Source: Kudoa neothunni (lineage: Eukaryota > Cnidaria). Taken from it: a stretch of DNA of 64,000 nt. Below are positions 61,309 through 64,000 of this stretch, in pieces. The notes below the pieces were generated by a model. The model made no database searches, had not been told where the DNA came from, and saw nothing but the letters and a program-made list of their open reading frames with translations. A program made the translations under genes and the position numbers. Within the stretch, counting starts at the first letter, position 1. Every line of letters begins with the position of its first letter. The DNA is taken from the NCBI GenBank assembly GCA_964304625.1, contig OZ199839.1, forward strand, positions 9,238,001 through 9,302,000, given 5' to 3'.

Positions 61309-63847
61309 TTTAATTACATATTTTCTCCTATATTTGAATACGTATGTGTAAGTTATTTTTAATCGTTAACTAGCGTGAAATTATAACTATGTCTGATAAG
61401 GGGTGATTAAATATCGAGAATTTTTATTTATTCTTTTAAATCAATCGAATATTAAAATATATCATTCAATGTTTTGTTGGATTTGATGTATTTTAAGGAT
61501 TATATATTTTAGCTGCATTACAGAAAATTATATTCAGACCAAACTATGCATAGATTCTCTAGTAAAAATCCATTAAACTATATCATTAAATTAATTAAAA
61601 TATAGATATAATTACTTAATAGTTGAAAATAAAACACGCTGAAAAATATAAATCCAGCAGAAATATTTATTAACGGCGATACTAAAAAATTATTGCCTTA
61701 TTATAAAAAATTTATTAATAGTAAAATATCGATAATTTTACAGTCAATAACATGATTAAAAATCTTGTAGAATGAAATAAACTTACGTATAATTTTATAC
61801 CAAAAGGATAACCAATAATATTACCATTTTTGACGTTTTTTTATAACGGATCTCTTTTTGATATAGCAAATATGAATCATCAAATATAGTTTTGTTGAAA
61901 TAAATATTAATACTATTTTATAACTGATTTGATGTAAATATAACATTTCTGTTCCAATTTCTTGGAATCAAACAATTGTAATTTGTACAATTTTTTCAGT
62001 GATTTAGAGCTCTGTTAATTAACCTTTAGGTACAAGTGTATGAAAAAATATTTTATAGTCAATAACGAACAAAAATAATTATCACCTTTAAAACTTAGGA
62101 ATCCCAATTCGGAATAGCACGCGGAAAACAAAAACGAATAAATAGTTAACTTATTTATTTCTTAATGTAAAAAAATAATTTAAATGATTTTATATAATCA
62201 ATATGTTAAAATATATGGGGAATAATGCAATTAGAAGTTATTTTTTGAAGTCGAATTTTTGCTCTCCATATTTATTTATTTTATCAAAAGGAATCGTAAA
62301 TAATTGGCGATAAAAAATATGCGCAAAAGGATTCTTTCAGGTGTCACAAGCTATATAAATATCAAATATTCCTATATAATTCACCATTTTCGTATTATAC
62401 ATTCATGAGACTTAATAAATTAACATCACAAATAATTATGATGAATAAGAGATGATAATATTTATCAATTCACATAAATGCTATGATAACAACGATATTC
62501 CTAATGGTAAACATATTTAATCCGCCTATAAAATTGAAATCCATTAAAAAATAACTTGTTAAAATGAAGATTAAAGAATATTGACTTCAAAATGAATAAA
62601 TTAAAATAAATTATAAACGATCCACATTTAGTAATTTAACCTTGTCATATTTGCGTGTTTGTGAACAAACAATTACAGAAGGAAGAATTAGAAAAATTTT
62701 CACGTTTCATGGGATGATGTTAGTATTATGAAATTCTACTAATACCAAAGTTAGCACCTAAATCAACTATGCAAATTGAGAATAATAAACGCAACAATTC
62801 GATAATTTTCATTTCCGGACAAGCGATATGAAAAATGTCATATAACATTTTGATCCAGTGAAAATTGAAAAAAAGACTCTCCATAATTAAAAGTTTTAGC
62901 AACGCGCTATATAAATATATAGTATTTTCTGCACATAGGTACATTCGGACAAACACACATCTCTTGTAATGTATGGATTTAGATCGGTTAGTTCATCTTT
63001 AATTATTTATGAGACCACTCACAATCTCGATTGAATACTTTACTACATTATATATTTTTGTATTTATTAAAACATTTATACTTTATTGTATTTTTCGAAT
63101 GATGTCTACAACAGAAGATTACATGAAACCAAAATCTAATAAACATAATCCTTTATATTAAAAGTAACCTTATAAGCTGCTTGAGGTCGAAATACACCTC
63201 ATTTTATTTATGAAGTTAAAGTACCCATTGACTTAAATAAAGTTCGAACAAATAATATGTGTTACTAAATATTAATCATGATTTTTGTATAAATTAAACG
63301 TTTACTTTAAGTATAGCATAATAACTCCATCAGATAAATATCGCTATTCTGGCAGACCCATTCGCTTATTCATGGAAAAATATTATATTATCGAGGAATT
63401 TCATTTCACTCACCATGTGCATTATAACAGAAATGAAATGCGATTGTGGATTAAATTTAGTACAATATTCGAATGGTTATTCTATATTGCAGTTACCAAA
63501 TTTATAAAACCAAGATAAAAATTGATTTTAATTAAACAATAAATTTTATACAGTTTATTGATTGAATGAGTTGTATTGGAACTTGATATGCTCAGAATAT
63601 ATTATTTAAAGGGGATTTCAGAATTAAATAATGTTGAATGGATTGATTCATTAAAAGCTGCTTATTGAAATAGAACTTTCATAAAAAATAATTATTATAA
63701 TTTATATTTAAATAATAGATTATATCTTAATAAAAATCATTAAGGATAAATTATTTATTTCACGTACGAAATTAAGAAATAATAGGTGAAATATTTAAGA
63801 ATGATCTAATCACATCATCATATCCAAATTTTAAGTATTGCTAAATT
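61309..63847. other. Gene-free stretch
   Basis: AT-rich. A copy of a repeat shared with 56945-57030 lies at about 62258-62350. The minus frame 62726-62956 and the plus frame 63285-63518 are open but resemble nothing I know. Confidence 0.45.
62258..62350 (+). repeat. Repeat shared with 56945-57030
   Basis: Both copies share GAATTTTTGC.(T)TC..TATTTAT..ATTTTAT followed by AATCGT.AA.AA and, about 50 bases on, TTTCAG.T.TCACA.G. At the other site this leads into a PiggyBac transposase; here no transposase follows. Confidence 0.45.
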
Positions 63848-64000
63848 ATGCCGAGTCAGGAAAGTAAAGTCGAAACAAACGAGGTTGATAATAGTTCCTC
63901 TGCTAGTGGCAGTCATGAAATATTTGATGGAGAATTTCATGCCAGTATAAAAAAATTGCCAGGAAAATTGGAGAAGATGGAGAAGATAACAAACAAATAT
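63848..64000 (+). CDS. Start of an unrecognised gene, cut by the window end
   Basis: Open from ATG at 63848 to the last base (51 codons): MPSQESKVETNEVDNSSSAS, then HEIFDGEFHASIKKLPGKLE and a Lys/Glu-rich end. The acidic, Ser-rich start and balanced codon use look like a true N-terminal exon. No family can be assigned from so short a part. Confidence 0.55.
   Translation, partial: MPSQESKVETNEVDNSSSASGSHEIFDGEFHASIKKLPGKLEKMEKITNKY

Noticed and set aside
62726-62956. Minus-strand frame of 76 codons
   Set aside because: No recognisable domain, no splice-linked neighbours, and composition typical of AT-rich chance frames.
63285-63518. Plus-strand frame with aromatic-rich protein
   Set aside because: No ATG start in good context and no family match; might be element remnant but nothing supports it.
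1-64000. Retroelements, virus-like elements, CRISPR arrays
   Set aside because: Looked for reverse transcriptase, integrase, capsid and polymerase signatures and for paired long terminal repeats or spaced repeats; none was recognised.

Overview
The window is AT-rich eukaryotic DNA with few genes and long gene-free stretches. Genes are split by very short GT..AG introns, mostly 38 to 65 bases, so nearly every gene is broken into exons far below normal ORF length. The exon models below were built by hand from splice sites, reading phase and protein similarity. The gene set (ATR, CDC25, POLR1D, CRAMP1, MED18, SepSecS, papain-like proteases, a Kunitz protein) points to an animal. Very short introns, AT-richness and divergent proteins suggest a reduced or parasitic lineage. 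A myxozoan cnidarian is my first guess; orthonectid or dicyemid-like animals are not excluded. This placement is inference only.

Layout. 0-11 kb: an unrecognised seven-exon gene (1.9-2.7 kb), a Merlin remnant with its core missing, a hAT remnant, and PiggyBac-type end repeats. 11-18 kb: a small secreted cysteine-bearing protein (11.3-11.8 kb), a PiggyBac copy (13.7-15.6 kb), an unrecognised coding-like stretch, and a six-exon secreted protein with five Kunitz units (16.8-18.1 kb). 18-23 kb: mostly empty, with PiggyBac-type ends and a weak small gene. 23.3-26 kb: POLR1D and CRAMP1 head to head. 28.8 kb: a single 5S rRNA gene on the minus strand. 30.4-39.1 kb: ATR, almost all in one 8.4 kb exon. 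41.6-47.5 kb: two papain-family paralogs in which serine replaces the catalytic cysteine. 48.4-50.3 kb: CDC25. 52-54 kb: MED18 and a possible small membrane protein. 54.4-58.6 kb: a short PiggyBac-like element and a decayed PiggyBac transposase. 59.4-61.3 kb: SepSecS, eleven exons, with one apparent extra base. 63.8 kb to the end: the start of an unrecognised gene.

Shared themes. ATR and CDC25 act on the same DNA-damage and mitotic-entry pathway. POLR1D (Pol I/III) and the 5S gene belong to ribosome production, and MED18 to Pol II transcription. SepSecS implies that this organism makes selenoproteins. These links come from known family roles; nothing here shows that the genes are co-regulated, although the promoter-type word TGCGCAT lies close upstream of several of them. 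The mobile elements recognised are all cut-and-paste DNA transposons (PiggyBac, hAT, Merlin, a probable pogo/Tigger piece). I recognised no retroelement, virus-like element, CRISPR array or tRNA gene.
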